In this document: positions 31,551-32,707 of the stretch, in pieces
Position numbering within the stretch: the stretch's first letter is position 1
How the letters are laid out: the number at the start of each line of letters is the position of its first letter
Assembly: GCA_021775615.1 (NCBI GenBank)
Contig: JAJFHL010000203.1
Coordinates: forward strand, 1-32,707
Reading direction: 5' to 3'
DNA: 32,707 nt
Origin: Hyphomicrobiales bacterium
Lineage (GTDB): Bacteria > Pseudomonadota > Alphaproteobacteria > Rhizobiales > JAJFHB01
Position numbers and translations under genes: made by a program
Notes under the pieces: generated by a model
Seen by the model: only the letters and a program-made list of their open reading frames with translations
What the model was told of the DNA's origin: nothing
Databases searched by the model: none

Positions 31551-31578
31551 ATGGGGAGGTTTGGACTATCGGCGCCAC

Positions 31579-32707
31579 CTACCGGTTCACGTCATCCTGC
31601 GTGAATCCGGCGAGCTGCGAATATCCCGCGACGATCGAGGCAAGCTCCTCCTGGCTCGCCACGTCCTCGAGCTTGTCGAAGCCGTCCGGCGCGCGCTGGG
31701 TGACGACGTCGATCACCCGTTCCGGCCCGCCCTGGCGGTTGGTGGCGACGATCTCCGCGGTCACCGGCTGGCGTTCCGCCTCATAGGCCTTGAGGGCGTC
31801 TTCGACATCGTCCGCATTAGTCAGAAGGTCGGCGAGACAGCGGGCGTCGAGCACCGCCTGGGACGCGCCATTGGAGCCGACGGGATACATCGGATGCGCC
31901 GCGTCGCCCATCAGCGTGATCCGGCCGAAGCTCCAGGTGGGAATCGGGTCGCGGTCGCACATGGGATACTCGTAGAACGTCTCGGTGCCACGGATCAAAG
32001 CGGCCGGATCAAGCAGGTCGAACGAGAACACATTCTCGACGAAGGGCAGAACCTCATCGAGGGCGCCTTCCCTGCTCCAGTCCTCACGCCTGGGCGGCGG
32101 GCCCGACCCGTCGCCGAGCTTGGCGCCGACGGCCCAGTTCATCAGCACCTTGGCCGGATCCGCCGTGTCGTTGGAGATGGGATAGAGCACGAGCTTTGCC
32201 TCCATGCCGCCGGCGATCACCATGGACCGGCCGTCGAGGAACGGCGCCCACTCCGTGGCGCCGCGCCACAACATCACCCCGTTCCATTTCGGCGGCCCCT
32301 CTTCGGGATAAAACTTGGCGCGGATGATGGAATGGATGCCGTCCGCGGCGATGATCAGGTCGCCGTCCCGGGTGTCCGTGCGCTCGGAGCCGTCATTGGC
32401 GGCGAAGTGGGCGGTGGCCTTGCCGCCGTCCTGGGTAACATCGATGCATTCGTGGCCGGTGTGGATGTTGGCATCGCCGATACGCTCGCGCACCGCCTCG
32501 TAGAGCACGCCCTGAAGGCGGCCGCGGTGGATCGAGAATTGCGGCACATCATAGCCCGCATCGACACCGCGCGGCTCGCGCCAGATCTCCTGACCAAGCC
32601 GGTTGGTGTAGATCAGCTCATGGGTGCGGATGCCGACCTTGTCGAGAGCCTCAAGCAGCCCGAGATCGGCCAGTTCCTTGATGGCATGCGGCAGGGTGTT
32701 GATGCCG
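31579..32707 (-). CDS. FAD-dependent monooxygenase, 5' end cut by right window edge
   Basis: The frame is open to the right edge (GINTLPHAIKELADLGLLEA is encoded at 32706-32647), so the true start lies outside; the GTG at 32547 is internal. About 375 residues are visible. The segment GLLEALDKVG and the core DGDLIIAADGIHSIIR and ITLMGDAAHPMYPVGSNGAS are those of class A flavoprotein hydroxylases of the PhzS / 3-hydroxybenzoate / salicylate-hydroxylase-like group. The N-terminal FAD dinucleotide motif is missing only because of the window edge. It converges on the MetE-like operon across the repeat region. It is not closely related to the two CoA-type hydroxylases elsewhere in the window. The substrate is probably aromatic but cannot be fixed. 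Confidence 0.83.
   Translation of the reverse strand, partial: GINTLPHAIKELADLGLLEALDKVGIRTHELIYTNRLGQEIWREPRGVDAGYDVPQFSIHRGRLQGVLYEAVRERIGDANIHTGHECIDVTQDGGKATAHFAANDGSERTDTRDGDLIIAADGIHSIIRAKFYPEEGPPKWNGVMLWRGATEWAPFLDGRSMVIAGGMEAKLVLYPISNDTADPAKVLMNWAVGAKLGDGSGPPPRREDWSREGALDEVLPFVENVFSFDLLDPAALIRGTETFYEYPMCDRDPIPTWSFGRITLMGDAAHPMYPVGSNGASQAVLDARCLADLLTNADDVEDALKAYEAERQPVTAEIVATNRQGGPERVIDVVTQRAPDGFDKLEDVASQEELASIVAGYSQLAGFTQDDVNR

Noticed and set aside
31250-31578. Insertion-sequence remnant or small gene in the repeat-rich spacer
   Set aside because: No transposase-like coding, no target-site duplication visible, and the apparent frames are simply read-through of palindromes.

Overview
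The window (about 32.7 kb, GC-rich, short spacers, many overlapping starts and stops) reads as a chromosomal accessory region of an alphaproteobacterium, most likely Hyphomicrobiales (Rhizobiales). This rests on gene content (branched-chain-type ABC transporter, CoA-thioester aromatic catabolism, LysM plus solute-binding fusions, alphaproteobacterial-style intergenic palindromes) and not on a marker gene. No rRNA, tRNA, CRISPR array, transposase or integrase was seen.

Layout. (1) 1-4067, plus strand: two tandem paralogous surface-carbohydrate biosynthesis proteins (the first cut by the left edge) and a SAM methyltransferase with an altered motif I. (2) 4108-6833: a nitrilase-family amidase, a DOPA-dioxygenase-family protein and, convergent to them, a membrane-anchored FMN glutamate-synthase-like protein. 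(3) 7107-11164, plus strand: a single-pass membrane protein with a long Ala/Pro/Glu/Thr-rich linker, followed by two paralogous exported LysM plus solute-binding proteins, ended by a strong terminator. (4) 11245-17834, minus strand: a probable single unit of FAD hydroxylase, gentisate 1,2-dioxygenase, fumarylpyruvate-hydrolase-like FAH protein and a LivHMGF-type ABC transporter with no binding protein. A hot-dog thioesterase is divergent from it. (5) 18470-26154, minus strand: a compact operon of the 2-aminobenzoyl-CoA (anthranilate)/salicylyl-CoA type: fused hydroxylase/OYE reductase, SDR, MarR regulator, crotonase, acyl-CoA dehydrogenase, aryl-CoA ligase and a Rid protein. (6) 26321-31250, plus strand and divergent from (5): two tandem Fe-S proteins related to QueG/reductive dehalogenases, a PaaK-like CoA ligase, a cupin and a short MetE-like zinc enzyme. 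(7) 31251-31578: intergenic palindromic repeats. (8) From 31579 to the right edge, minus strand: an FAD monooxygenase cut by the edge.

How the genes may work together. The central 15 kb looks like two related routes for ortho-substituted benzoates handled as CoA thioesters. The fused hydroxylase/reductase operon fits anthranilate: ligation to CoA, hydroxylation plus ring reduction, loss of nitrogen, ring opening and beta-oxidation. The short hydroxylase lacks the reductase half and sits beside gentisate dioxygenase, FAH and a thioesterase. This fits salicylyl-CoA to gentisyl-CoA to gentisate to fumarylpyruvate to central metabolism. A maleylpyruvate isomerase is not in the window. The divergent Fe-S/ligase/cupin/MetE-like operon is the least explained part and the best candidate for an undescribed pathway. 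The crotonase in the anthranilate-type operon lacks both hydratase glutamates and carries an aspartate that may mark it as a ring-opening hydrolase.
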